Assembly (NCBI GenBank): GCA_905331475.1
Contig: CAJNYU010003362.1
Coordinates: 95,208-159,207 of the forward strand
Length of the DNA stretch: 64,000 nucleotides
Origin: Rotaria socialis
Lineage: Eukaryota; Rotifera; Eurotatoria; Philodinida; Philodinidae
Direction: 5' to 3'
In this document: positions 35,071 through 47,015 of the stretch, piece by piece
Layout: each line of letters opens with the position of its first letter
How positions within the stretch are numbered: the stretch's first letter is position 1
Notes under the pieces: model-generated
The model's input: only the letters and a program-made list of their open reading frames with translations
Database searches by the model: none
What the model was told of the DNA's origin: nothing
Position numbers and translations under genes: made by a program

Positions 35071-35330
35071 TTATTTTCGGATATAATCGCGGTCGTCCTT
35101 TGATATGTGATAGAATCGATTAGTCCAAGATGCGCAACGTTCAAATATTACTTCTGAACGAATGCTTTTAAGAGCACGTTTTAGTTCGGTGATAAGTATT
35201 TCTTTGGAGATGACTTTATCCCAATTGATGGCATGACTGAGTTCATCCCATGTTGCGTAATCCAGAGAATTCAAATCCGGACTGTTTGTATGCCAATGGT
35301 GTTTGTCTATAAATGATCGAAAATGAGTTA
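35071..35330 (-). pseudogene. mariner/Tc1-type transposase C-terminal fragment
   Basis: Read on the minus strand, the frame begins after a stop near 35335 and contains HWHTNSPDLNSLDYATWDEL, the block around the third catalytic Asp of D-D-D mariner-type transposases (SPDLxPxDY), followed by a helical stretch ending RCASWTNRFYHISKDDRDYIRK, typical of the C-terminus (W..R...I...G..I). The first two catalytic Asp residues are absent, so only the last quarter or so of the gene remains. It lies between two non-autonomous elements but shares no ends with them. Confidence 0.75.
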
Positions 35331-36235
35331 GACACCAGCTTTAATTACATTAAATAATGAATATGAGATTTGCCACCATCTTGCTAGAATATGTTCAATC
35401 ACTTCTGAAAACATCGTCCCAGTATATTTAAAGAATTATAAAAGTTTTGCACATAATGCCAATTAATATAGAATACTGATACATAGATAGATTTCCAATT
35501 CATTTTTTTTTGTGCACAATATTTCTTAAACTTCATTGCGAAGTATAAAAGTATATTACTAATGTGTAAGAAACAAGCAGAAGTTATCGAGAATAAGTAT
35601 AACTATTAAAATTAACAAGAGTATCTACGATGAACTTAGCGAGTATCGTGTATGGGGGTGAGCATGATGATGTGTTATATTATGTGCACGTCTCTAGTCA
35701 TGCATTTCCGTCAGTTACACTTTCTCTTCTATAACAGCGATTGATAACGTATGCGTGGATAGAAACAAAGAGAAAACAGCAACGCGATAGATCAATAAGA
35801 GGGCCACAAGATCAATGTACGAGCATGCGAATATTGAGAAAGCAGTAATGTATATGAACAACAAATCATTCTATTTTACGTTCGTGAGGGTGCCTTTTTC
35901 TTTTTCACCAATGCATAAATAAAGCGCACAGCAGTCTTATATTATTTTCATCATTTCGTTGATGACACGAAAATCAAATGAGTAAATATTTCGATTCAGT
36001 ATTCAATTAGAGAAAGGATTTTTCGAAGTAGTATTCAGTATACTTACATGATATTCGTTGTTTTTATGTATGCTCTCAATAAGATATTGAAAATGAACCT
36101 CACTGTAAGCATCTTATTCGTTGTATACCAGCTTATCTTTACGGATATAGTTATAAATATTGTCGATTAAATTGTAGAGCTACTAATGTTTCTATTAACA
36201 AGTCCGCATAGTTAAGTTTTGAATATAGAATAATG

Positions 36236-36791
36236 GGGTTACATGAATTTCGGCCCACGGAATTTTCGGGCCGGACTTTCGACCAATTTTATACAAATTC
36301 ATTAAACTCGGAGAAAAAACGAATTTTTTTGAAAATTGGTTTCTAGATTTTTTTAGTACCGAGCGAAGCGTCGTAGTGCCGAGCGAAGCGGCGTTTTTCA
36401 TTCCATAGAAGAAAAACGAGTTGAAATAAAAAAAACGAATTTATACCTAATTTACATCACAGCAAATTTCGAAAAATATACCAGTAATAGTGAATTCTAC
36501 ATCTAAAATAAAACTAAAAAATGTGCATCCTTAAGCCAATATTGAGATTACACTAGATTCGTTCGTGCTTGTTGTGGATAAACGATATGTATCTTAAAAC
36601 GCCATACTATGTTCTATAATAATAGAAGTGCTGTTTTTAACATTATATTACTTCGCTCGGCACTACGACGCTTCGCTCGGTACTAAAAAAATCTAGAAAC
36701 CAATTTTCAAAAAAATTCGTTTTTTCTCCGAGTTTAATGAATCTGTATAAAATTGGTCCGAAAGTTCCTTGGGCCGAAATTCCGGTCTCCC
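36236..36791. mobile_element. long-TIR (foldback-like) non-autonomous element, 8-bp target duplication
   Basis: About 145-bp arms are inverted copies: the left arm (36236-36395) and right arm (about 36650-36791) share GAATTTCGGCCC, CCAATTTTATACA, TTAAACTCGGAG and CGAGCGAAGCG in mirrored order. The ends are GGG...CCC. Identical 8-mers GAATAATG flank the element (36228-36235 and 36792-36799). Each arm carries two close copies of CGAGCGAAGCG. The roughly 250-bp centre is AT-rich with no ORF. Long arms, GGG ends and an 8-bp duplication would fit a Mutator-like or P-like non-autonomous element; hAT is also possible. The superfamily is undecided. Confidence 0.82.
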
Positions 36792-37378
36792 GAATAATGC
36801 ACCCTTTTCATGAAACCGTGTAGTAATCTATCCTTAACGGCATTATAATGATTGCTTCGTTTGAAAACAAAGAATAATCTACCCTTAGAAGTGAAATACG
36901 ATACACTTTCCCTTAACTGTATATTAATATATTCTTGATTGTTGAACAGTAAAATCTTCAAATTAAAATATAAAGTATAAAAAGCTTAAAAAAGCTTTCT
37001 GCATCCTTTGTACATTCATGTATTCTTTCGGTACATGAATCCTTCAAGAATAAATGTCATCCATATAAACTCTTCAAGGATTTGCGAGAAAAATGTTTAA
37101 GAGTAAAACTTGATTATTTTACACTTTGTTTTACTGTGTAGTCTCAATAATAGAACAGAACAGAAGAACGGTGCGTGTTTAATCTTATATTATTATCTAC
37201 CTTTATAAAGATACCGTTAAGTAATTTTATTCGTTAGTACGGCCACAAAAGTGCACGCGAAGCACAGATATTATCATCAAATACTGTTCACTTATTCAGG
37301 GCCATCACAGTACTATTGTCGGATTATTATCAACAGTCATAAGTATATACTTTTGATAAAAATTCACTCTTGACAAGC

Positions 37379-40300
37379 ATGGCATCAAATAAATTGAGTG
37401 TTGTTGATTATGTTATTCTTGTAATACTTCTTCTATCATCAGCTATCATTGGTGTTATATTCGGATTTTTTAAATCAAGCAAAAATTCGGCTAAAGAGTT
37501 TCTGTTGGGTATGATTCATCTTTCAATACACTAATAGAAACTATATCATCCTCTTATAGCCAATGGAGACATGGGAGTAAGTATACAATTATATAACAAC
37601 TCATTTCTATTTATTCTGTACAGGCATTGCCAACAGGACTCAGTATTCTGGTATCTTTTCTTTCCGCTGTTACTTTATTAGGTACACCCAGTGAAGTTTA
37701 CGTGTTTGGTACTATGTATTTTTATCAAGGTAAACCGAATGCAGATTTCTAATGAATGATTATTATAATTTATTTCATATTAGGAATTGCTTTAATGATC
37801 GCTTCACTAGTGACAGCACTCGTATTTATGCCAAAGTTTCGAGAAATGCAGTGCACCAGTGTCTACGAAGTATTCGTTTTTTGTTTTCAATTTTCAAAGG
37901 ACAGAGGAAAATATTCTAGTATTTAGATCAACGTTTCGATCGAACCGTACGTTTGTGTGTTTCATTTAGTTTCTCAGTGATCATGGTAAGAGCTTATTTA
38001 TTTCCTGTGCTCAATTTTCTTTTTCATACGCAGTTAATCTATATGGCAATTGTGCTGTACGGACCCGCATTGGCGTTAAGTCAAAGTAGAAAAAAATTTA
38101 ATGCGAGACACGACAAATCAAAGACTACTATTTTTATTCAGCTGCTGGCTTAAATATTTGGCTTTGTGTTATTTCAATCGGTGCTATTTGTACGTTCTAT
38201 TCTTCTGTGGTAAAATTGACAGATAATTTATTCGAGAAAAGCACCTCGGTCTAATCATTGTTTCTTAATTTAGGGTGGTATGAGAGCAGTTATTTGGGCC
38301 GATGTTCTACAAGCAATAGTAATGGCTATTGGTCTTCTTGCAGTCATCATTCAAGGTTTGAGAATCATCGGCAATGCGTTGACTTTTTCCATACCGTTTT
38401 AGGTCTGATTTCTCTCGGTGGCTTTAAGCGAACGTTTTCCATAGCATCACGAGGTGGCAGAATTGAATTTGATAAGTACACAATTACAACTATTTTTTTT
38501 CTTTGATGTAGGGCTATAATTTAAGTTTGGAGAAAGTAGATAGTTGTGACCCTCTACTTTTTCATTCTATATGCTCAATCGATAGAGAGCATCGTATTAC
38601 TCTTATCCTGAAGAATTTACAATATTTTATTTTCATTAATCCACCCTATTTTGGGCTCAAAATCAATATTTTTATCTCTGAATGTATCTAGTTTTTCAAC
38701 GATTTCAAAGATTAAACAAGAGAAAAAAAACATAATTTCTATCTTCCTAATGATATTATGTATGATGCATAACATAGGAAGTGACAAATAATTATGATTA
38801 CATTCTTATTTTCGACAGTTCAAATACATACACCATCATGACTCTCGATGATTTTTGACATATAGTATCATTTTTTGTTACAAATTAAAATTCAATTAGT
38901 CCTTTCTTTACTATTCTCATTCTATTCTGACTCTATTCCATCAGTAATATCATCAGTCTATATATTAATTTATTGACTAGATAGAATCTACAGAGTTCAA
39001 GAATGATCAAAATATCGTTATTATACTTACTATAGCCTGTTTCCATTCCTATAGAAATCTTTCCAATACTAGTTGCTTCGTTGTTGAAATATATATGAAT
39101 TGAGCATATAGAGAACTGTTATCTGCATTGAAGAATCAGTATGCGTTTTAAGTTGCTTTTCTTACTGAAATTTCTTACAACGAAATTCTATTGTTTCCTC
39201 TGTTTTCAGCGTTAGCATTGATCCTCGTACTCGTCATACAGTATGGTCATTGCTCATCGGTAGTTCAATCAATGCACTTGCCACATATGGATTTAATCAA
39301 GCACTAGTACAACGTTATATGTGCATTCGTTCAACACGGGGTGCTAAACAAGCTCTTTTTATTAATGCAATCGGTTCTGCACTGATCGTTTTTGCATCAG
39401 GTCTTATTGGAGTTATCCTCTATGCATATTATGCCGATTGTGATCCGTATACTAACAAAAAACTTCAAGAAATCGATCAAATTCTACCTTATTTTGTTAT
39501 GGAAGTATTGAGCAATAAGAAAGGTTTACCAGGTGTATTTCTTGCTTGTATTTTTTCCGGTTCACTCTCGACAATTTCATCTGGATTGAATAGTCTAGCA
39601 GGTGTACTCATTGAAGATATCTACAAACGATTATTGGGCAGGCAATTAACTGACCAACGGCAAGGTTTTATTTGTAAAATAGTATCAGTCTTACTCGGAG
39701 TTCTTGTCATACTACTAACTTATGTAGTCAGCTATCTTGGATCGATACTCAATGCAACATTGTCTCTATTCGGCGTCTTCGAAGGTCCTATTATGGGTGT
39801 ATTTGTTCTCGGTTTCTTTTTTCCACAAGCTAACCGACGAGGCGCACTTGTTGGGTTTTGTGTAAGCCTAGCCCTAGAATTTTGGATCTTTTTAGGTGCT
39901 CAAATTACGAAAAACCAAATGAAAAGTGTTAGTTTACCATTTTCGATAGCCAATTGCTCTGATATGACGAATAGTACATTAACGAATTGGACTACGAGTA
40001 CAGTGGTGCCCACTCTTTTCAAGTAAGATCAACAGATAGATTGATTGAGTAGATGAAATTTGTGAATCAGTTAATTTTATTTTAAAAACAAATGTGATTT
40101 CTATTAAGGCGTAATCCTCTGATTGACTTATATTCAGTTAGCTACTTGTGGTACACTCCAATTGCAGTTGCTACCGTTATATTCGTTGGTATCATTGTTT
40201 CCTATTTAACTCATCCATTACAACCACATGAAATTGATCGGAAATTGATAATATCAGTCAGTGATTTGTGCTGTTGTTTTTCACCAAAACGATGGTGTGG

Positions 40301-40562
40301 ATGGCTCCGATGTGGTGCTGGCGATGAAGCCTATCATAAGAAACCGGTATATAAATATATGGATAGCTTTTTTCATAAATGCAGAGTTTTATTTTAGAGC
40401 GATACTAATGAAATTGAAATGATGGCACATGACACGTCTAGCTCTAATCATACAACTCCTACTGCACAAACGCCCGATAAAAAGTTCAAATTAGTAATGA
40501 AATCAAACATGGTGGCACCTGCTTCAATCGACGTTCCATCTTCTATACCGGTTGCAAACTGA
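37379..40562 (+). CDS. SLC5-family sodium-coupled solute transporter (SMVT/SMCT clade)
   Basis: Twelve exons: 37379-37508, 37560-37576 (17 nt), 37624-37729, 37784-37869, 37920-37985, 38034-38085, 38142-38209, 38274-38355, 38403-38475, 39210-40022, 40109-40346, 40398-40562; 1896 nt, 631 residues. It starts with [19 protein letters not shown] (TM1), then [82 protein letters not shown] and [20 protein letters not shown], all typical of the SLC5A5/6/8/12 group (iodide, multivitamin and monocarboxylate transporters). The expected 13 helices can be followed, ending with a polar tail. NST and NWT sites lie in the last large loop. The substrate cannot be told from sequence. The first nine exons are short; exon 9 is followed by a 734-nt intron. 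Confidence 0.92.
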
Positions 40563-41190
40563 AAATCTAGATTGCATATTACTTCATTCGAAATACAATG
40601 AAAGAGACTATTTCTTCACAGTTGCATAAAAATGATATGCGCTTAGATACATTCAAAAACAATAACTGATAAAAAAAGAATTATAAAATTCATTTTTTAT
40701 TCACTTGATTCTTATCATTGCTGTAACGTTATGTATTGATATATTATGAATGCCCTTATAAAGCAGACAATCTCAATGTGTAATCAAAATTCAAGTTTTC
40801 GGTACGGAGAACTTTTCGGATGACCAATGCTTTTAAAAGTCATCAATTATCAATGACCTGTTAGTTTCAGTACGTGATTTTAAGAAACATCCTAAAACAG
40901 AAACTTCACTCATCATTGAAACAAAATGCGTGAAGAGCTTTCAATCACTGTGTAGAAATTTTTCTCTGTAATTCGACTTGATCAATAAGTTTATTTTCTC
41001 TGTAAAAAAACAAATCATCAGTAATAGGAGATTGTTGGTTACTTTTATTTGTGTATGATGTTTGTCGTCAGAAAATTGAAAATGGATATTTCAATCTCGA
41101 CTGCATTGCAAACTCAACTACTTAATTTTGAAAAATCAAAACACTTCTATGAGAATGAATATTATCAAAGAAAAGGTTCTTTTGTCGCAA

Positions 41191-43426
41191 TCAGGTATTC
41201 TGCAAGAAGCCTTCGGCTAGAGTAGCATTTCGTAAATCGACTGTTTTATTTGTTCGAACTGTTGGACGATGTAGCTTTTTCGGTGTCTCTTGCTCCTTTG
41301 AGTTTGGCGGTGTTGGTTCATTTGACTCTGGGGTCACTTGCTCAGGTTGAACTTTGTTTGTGGACGGCATTCTTCAATTAGAACAGACAAAAAAATGTGA
41401 ACTTTCATATTAAATAATTTACTTTTTACAGTATCGCACAGTCTTAAAAATGATCAGGCCACTAACAACAACAAAGAAGAACACTCCAGCTAACCCAACA
41501 CCAACGATCAAGCTGGTATTGATTTGACTCTGGCAAAAGAATGAAAAAATAATCAGGTCATTTTTGTTTTGAAAGAAGCTTATTGAAACAACCTGTGTAC
41601 TAGACGTTGAGGAAGTATAATTCAATGATCCAACAGTTGTATTTGAATTTGAATTCGATGTCGAAGCTGTGTTAAAAATGAAATAAAAAGTAATATTTTC
41701 CACGGTTCAAAGAACATTTACTAGTCGCAATCGCAAAACAAATGTTGCGCCACTTTTAAAAACACTATTAACATAATCTCTCTACCATTAGAATGTGAAA
41801 GCGCTATATAGCTTCTGTCAGTATCTACACGAATATAATTTTCTTCGATATATCTTGGAACTCACTCATTTATCTGTTCTGACTTAAACCGGTAGAACTA
41901 TAATAAGTAAGCAGTTGATATATATTCATGAGATTTTAGTGATATATAATAACAAAGTTGACTTCAAGAGGTCTGCCATGATCTGTTGGGATTTGGGAGG
42001 TGTGGGTTCAAATGTCTACCCTTTATACTTCAACATTCTTTTCAGATCGTGTTGCACAATATATCAACTCATCCAAATATTAATAAAGTTCAAATATATC
42101 TAATGCTTTGGTCAGGAACGAATCGAAACCACTGCGCTGTGAAAATTCTCAAGATAGAAAAATAAAACACCGGAAAAAATGAATTGATATTTGGTGCGTT
42201 TATCGAATTCCCAGATAAAAGAATAAGAAATCTGACATTTTGAATCTATAAACTCAACAGTAACGATACTACCTGCAGTCGTATTGTTCAATAATACGCT
42301 TGTGGTCATGTTCGTGACGTCAAAAAAGAAGCGTTTTTAGGTTGTACAGTGATTTGCAAATCTACTCACTAGTTGAAGAGTTGAATGTTGTACTAGTCGT
42401 TGTTGTTGTTGTTGTTGCTAGAAAAGAAATGTTTTTAGGTTGTGCAATGATTTATAAATCTACTTACTAGTTGAATAGCTGACTGTTGTATTAGTCGTTG
42501 TTGCCGCTAGAAAAGAAGAGATACAACATGATTTGTATGATCACAAATATCCTACTTATAAATGTTGGAACAGAACAATTGAAACCTAGGCCTGACGAAC
42601 ACGTTGCTATATTTGTATTGCACATGTTTGTGAGGCAATAACAATAGCAACCATAATAAGAAACGTTATTGCTCATAAGAATAGGCACCGCTAAAAGCAA
42701 TTGGGTCGTTGATTCGAACATACGGTAAGACACACCGGTGGAAGTGCTGTAGTTCGTAGCAATAGTCCAGAGAACATTATTATTGATTTGCTGATAAGAT
42801 TCAACTAATCCATATCCTAGTGCGACGCTATAAGCATAGTATGGATCATAGTAGATGGAACATAAAAACATATTTGAAGCAAAATAGATCATACAAGCAG
42901 ATTGGTTGAACCCAAGCCAACTACTGAACATGTTACACATGGTGTACGATGAAGGTAGTGCACTGTCAGCACAAGTCAATGGTACTGTGAGATTCGGAAG
43001 GATCTGAGGAAGTTGCGCAGGAGCAGCGTTTGCTACCAAGCTGGCATTTACCATTGCTTGGCAAGTTGTATAGTTAAGTACGCTGGAGTTCGCCACATAG
43101 TTGCCTGCAGTAACGCATATATCTGTATAATTCCAACCTATGTAGGGTCGAGTCGAACAGTTTCCATATCCAATAGGAGTATTGGAGGAAAACATTGGCC
43201 CCGAGCAATGGCGGGATTCCATCAGAGCTGCGTAGAGGTTGCTATAAACCAGAGTTGGTTGCACATGCCAATCCAAATAAGTATAGTTATTGATTATCAC
43301 GTTGCCGAACTCTACTGTTGTATACCACGCCGCATTTGATGCAAGATTCAAGGAAATTGGATTAACAGGAAAAAAACCATATACGGTTGGCATGAGAATC
43401 AGAAAAGAGAAATATAGCCAGACCAT
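41191..43426 (-). CDS. type I membrane glycoprotein, unknown family, Thr/Ser-rich stalk
   Basis: Exons in coding order: 43426-42556, 42506-42468, 42417-42370, 41666-41593, 41529-41423, 41371-41191; 1320 nt, 439 residues. The frame is open from 43537, but the ATG at 43426 starts a clean signal peptide (MVWLYFSFLILMPTVYG). The ectodomain of about 270 residues has many NxS/T sites and over 15 Cys. Exons 2-4 encode a Thr/Ser/Asn-rich stalk (for example TTTNTTVSYST). Exon 5 gives one membrane helix (LIVGVGLAGVFFFVVVSGLIIF) with a basic stop-transfer, and exon 6 a polar cytoplasmic tail. I do not recognise the ectodomain. The layout suggests a cell-surface receptor or adhesion/coat protein. The second and third exons and their introns are duplicated copies. 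Confidence 0.75.
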
Positions 43427-43793
43427 CCTTACTGCTTTGAAAGAGAAATGGCGTGGATGAGAATTGTGCCACACTATATATACACAGTTTGAATGATTTA
43501 CCGTTTTGAGATGTCGCCTGAGAGTATATTTCGTCATTCTTATGATGTTAAAAGTATTTTACTGTTTATTGCTAATGTTTATTTATGGAGATAATCAGAA
43601 GAAAAGGCTGTAAGAATTTTCGGCGAAGAAATGTTGGATTGAGAGAGTAAGATCCAGTGAAAAGATTTCGCTGAAAGGATGTTATTGTTGACGGAATATT
43701 TCATCGAACAAAAACATTTGCCTGTCATGCGCGTGTACAAGAAGCAATGCATAGGTGTGAGTGTTGGTGATGCTGAGCACGTGTGTGTATCGG

Positions 43794-43893
43794 NNNNNNN
43801 NNNNNNNNNNNNNNNNNNNNNNNNNNNNNNNNNNNNNNNNNNNNNNNNNNNNNNNNNNNNNNNNNNNNNNNNNNNNNNNNNNNNNNNNNNNNN
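43794..43893. other. assembly gap (100 N)
   Basis: Exactly 100 N, a conventional placeholder of unknown true length. It truncates the secreted-peptide gene read leftward from 44117. Confidence 0.99.
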
Positions 43894-44117
43894 GAAATAC
43901 GACAGGCAGAAGCACAAGCACCATAACCAAAAGCAAGAAAAGGAATAGCAGCGGCAATACAAGCAAGAAGACAACGACGACAAGAATCACGTTTGACAAT
44001 TGCATGATGGAGACTACCATGGACTCCAGCTTGATTGGCTGTGGTCTGTGCCGTGCATCTTGTAGCCACGAGCACCAAGAAGACCATCAAATAAACCAAT
44101 TGACTGATTTTCTGCAT
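43894..44117 (-). CDS. partial: secreted Cys-rich peptide precursor, cut by the gap
   Basis: From the ATG at 44115-44117 the minus strand encodes a signal peptide (MQKISQLVYLMVFLVLVATRCTA), a short pro-region and a dibasic KR site, then DSCRRCLLACIAAAI and a stretch ending GYGACASAC before the N gap. Signal, pro-segment, Lys-Arg cleavage site and a compact Cys-rich mature part are the layout of small secreted peptides such as antimicrobial or signalling peptides. The mature part is unusually hydrophobic and rich in Ala between the Cys pairs. No family is recognised and the C-terminus is missing, so the number of Cys and the length are unknown. An intron at the gap cannot be excluded. Confidence 0.5.
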
Positions 44118-46792
44118 GATCGTCTGTTACTGTTCGGCGCTTGAAGAAAGTGGTAGATGAATATGAACAGGTATATGAATGGTATTTTTCTATGGTTGTG
44201 CGTCTCCATTATATATGCCTCGGTCGCCTACTAACACCGAGGAAAGAAAATCCCAGAAAAATCGAAAGTGGCGCATTGCTTTCAGGTGCAAAGAAAAAGA
44301 ACGATCTTTTCTTGTCTCCCTTCCTTTTCTATGCGAAGAAGATAAGAGATAATCGACACCTAAACGGCTTCTCACTAGGTCCTGCGTCATGATTTCGTAT
44401 GCTTTCGAAAGTGGGGAAGAAAAAGTAGAAACGTAATTTTCAAATATGATGTTCCCACTGGGCTCTGCGTGAGATGGGAGGGGAGGAAATAAATTTTCCC
44501 ATGTGATGAACTTTTACGAACAGTCCCATGACACTGCACACTCGTGAAATATCTTTTTTAAAAAGTATAATTTTGTAGTGCATTTATCAGTTCGACCAGC
44601 ACTACCAATTATAATATTATTTCATCTTGTATTTCATCATTTTATCATAATCGATTTTATGATTTTAATTTTTACTTGTAAAATGAAAAAGAAACCACAT
44701 GATTGTCTGTATGAATGCAAATAGAAGAATATGAAGAAAAATAAATAAATGAAAATCGTTGGGCAAGTAAGGTGCAAGCAATTCAAACTGCAAGTAAACG
44801 TTTTTTTCTTGTTTGTTTACATCATTTGATAGAGCAAGAGTTGCCACCCATGCAGCCGATAATGGATGAATATTGGAAAATGACCCATTATTTGCCATTA
44901 TTTGAAAAAAACACGCGAAGTAATGGATTTCAAGGCATTATTAAAAGTACTGTTTTTAAATTAGAGAATTCATCATGTTCGTAAAAGAGATATTACAAAA
45001 GTGATTTGACAGACAGATGCTTGATTTAACCCAGCTCTCTGTGTATCAGGCGCTTTTCAATAAGAGTCGTGCAAGTTAAAGAACTAATAAAAAATGTAAC
45101 AAAACTAAGCAATGACGGAGGGAAAACTTCTTTTGAGAAGTTTGAGGACTGTGATATTTGTCATTCTACAGAATATTCTAAAAGCATTCAAGGCTCTAGT
45201 AGTCTTTCGTTGAAACAAATAGAAACTCGAGATTGAATTTCGGTTCGTTAGTGCACATTTTCGTGATTGAGTGAACTCGGAGACTCTTCGGCTTGCCTGG
45301 GAAAATATTTTGGAAACTCAAAAGAATAATCGTATCTAGTGAACTAAAATTGTTCACAGTATCAATTATAACCGATTAGATCATAGATCATTTTGTTTTC
45401 CAAATTGAAAGTCATTTTAATGCTATTGAAACAGCCTTATGTCATATATACGTTGTCGGACTGTTATCGGTTTCAACTACAATTCGACATGATCGAGGTG
45501 GTAAGTTTGAATTCAATAATAAAAAAAATGATTTATTCATTGTCTTTTGTTCTAGGCTCTTATCGATCTGCTCAAAATAGTAAATTACAATTCAATGTTA
45601 AGATTATTTCTATTTCTTTTTCCTGTGTTTTAGGTTGATATCGATGATGATCGAAATGGCTTGTTCGAATTTAATAATAATAATAAACTTATTTATTCAT
45701 TAATTGTCTTTTGTTTTAGATTATTATTGATATGATAAAAATCATACGTTATATGATAGATAGATATATGTATAAGAGGGTTGATGAAAGTTAAGGCATT
45801 AAGTTAAATTAAGTTAGAGAAATTGATTAAGGTAAGGGGATAGACGTGTAGAACTACAGAGATACAATTATGGTGATTAGGACATCACCTCGATTTAATA
45901 GGATTATATAAATCTTGTGTAGTAAGTGTCGACTATAAAGTTTTCAACGCATTATAATGCATTATAAACAATACATTGCAATGTCCATTATTTTATAAAA
46001 TCGGCTACATGGATAATCACGAATATCTACTTTTTAGCCTCAGCGAATTCTTCTTTTCGGTTGAAAAGTACGAAAAACTGGAATCATGTGGTTTTCGAGA
46101 AAATCACATCTTTTTCAAAATGTGGAGATTTTTCTACTTTGTTCTGTTTTTTCAGGTTCAGTATCAAAAACTGAATGTGGAAAAGTTGTTTAATTGACTT
46201 TAACCCTGAAAATCTTTTGATGGTGGCACTTCAAATTGTATCAACTATGATAGACACACTTTGATTTTGTAAACCTATCTAGTTTTTCTACGTAAGCGAT
46301 GAAGTCAAATATTTTATTTCATTCAATTCATCATACCGTCAGTCACAATGTTATATATCGTTTATTTTTTGTTTCTTTCCTTTGTCGAGAAAAGAGTCGT
46401 TTTTACGAGTAGCATACGAAAAAGGAGAAGGTTATTTTAAAATAAAATGCCTATGTTTTACTGAAATCAAGTGAAAATCTGTTTACATAGATGAAAACTA
46501 ATAACAAATCGAATCGTCATAGTTTGAAGGTCTTTAGGTGATCTTTAAAGGATTTGTGAAAAACGTTTTAAAGAAATCATAGCGTAACGATGTGTTAATA
46601 GCATGCGTTCTTGTTTGAGATAATATCGTTTTGAGGATGAAGGTGAGTATGAAAATATAACTACCACGATTCAGATTTCGTCCTAATTCAAGGACTCATC
46701 AGGTGGTTGAATAATCTCCATGAAATCTAAGAACAATATCTCCTTTCCACACAAATGTAAAGAATGTGTATGTCTCAGATAATGGAATATAC
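44118..46792. other. gene-free stretch
   Basis: Promoter side of the secreted-peptide gene, then AT-rich DNA. Short ORFs (44141-44392, 45393-45638, 45976-46197) have no domain. Between about 45490 and 45730 a motif of an AATAATAA run followed by TTTATTCAT, TTGTCTTTTGTT and TAG occurs twice, which looks like a local duplication. Confidence 0.5.
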
Positions 46793-47015
46793 CAGTGTTT
46801 TATCCAGCGGGAGGGCAAGGGACGTTTAGCTCTCCCGAGAAAAATGAAATAAACAATTAACTTTTATATAACTTACAAAACACAGATTTTTTGAAAGCAT
46901 AAATATAATAGACTCCATATATTACTCATGGTAGTTCGCCCCTGAAAAACGTTTTGTCTGCCCTCCAGACAACTGAATTCGCCCTCCCAGAGTGAAAAAC
47001 CTGGATGAAACACTG
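46793..47015. mobile_element. small hAT-like MITE (223 bp)
   Basis: The left end CAGTGTTTTATCCAG and the reverse complement of the right end CAGTGTTTCATCCAG match at 14 of 15 positions. A second inverted pair, GGGAGGGC / GCCCTCCC, lies just inside each end. CAGTG starts are common in hAT elements. The flanking 8-mers (GAATATAC and TAATACAA) are not a clean duplication, so the insertion is old or the ends are off by a few bases. No coding content. Confidence 0.65.

Noticed and set aside
42000-42055. GTGGGTTCAAATGTCTACCC resembles a tRNA T-arm/B-box
   Set aside because: No acceptor stem, anticodon arm or A-box could be paired with it at the right spacing.
42112-42309. 65-codon minus ORF after the duplicated stalk exons
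   Set aside because: Only its first 13 or so codons look like a stalk exon; the rest runs into intron sequence and breaks the join to the membrane exon.
43579-44144. Several ORFs reading through the N gap on both strands
   Set aside because: They are open only because N codons translate as X; only the 44117 minus frame has a signal peptide and coding character on the sequenced side.
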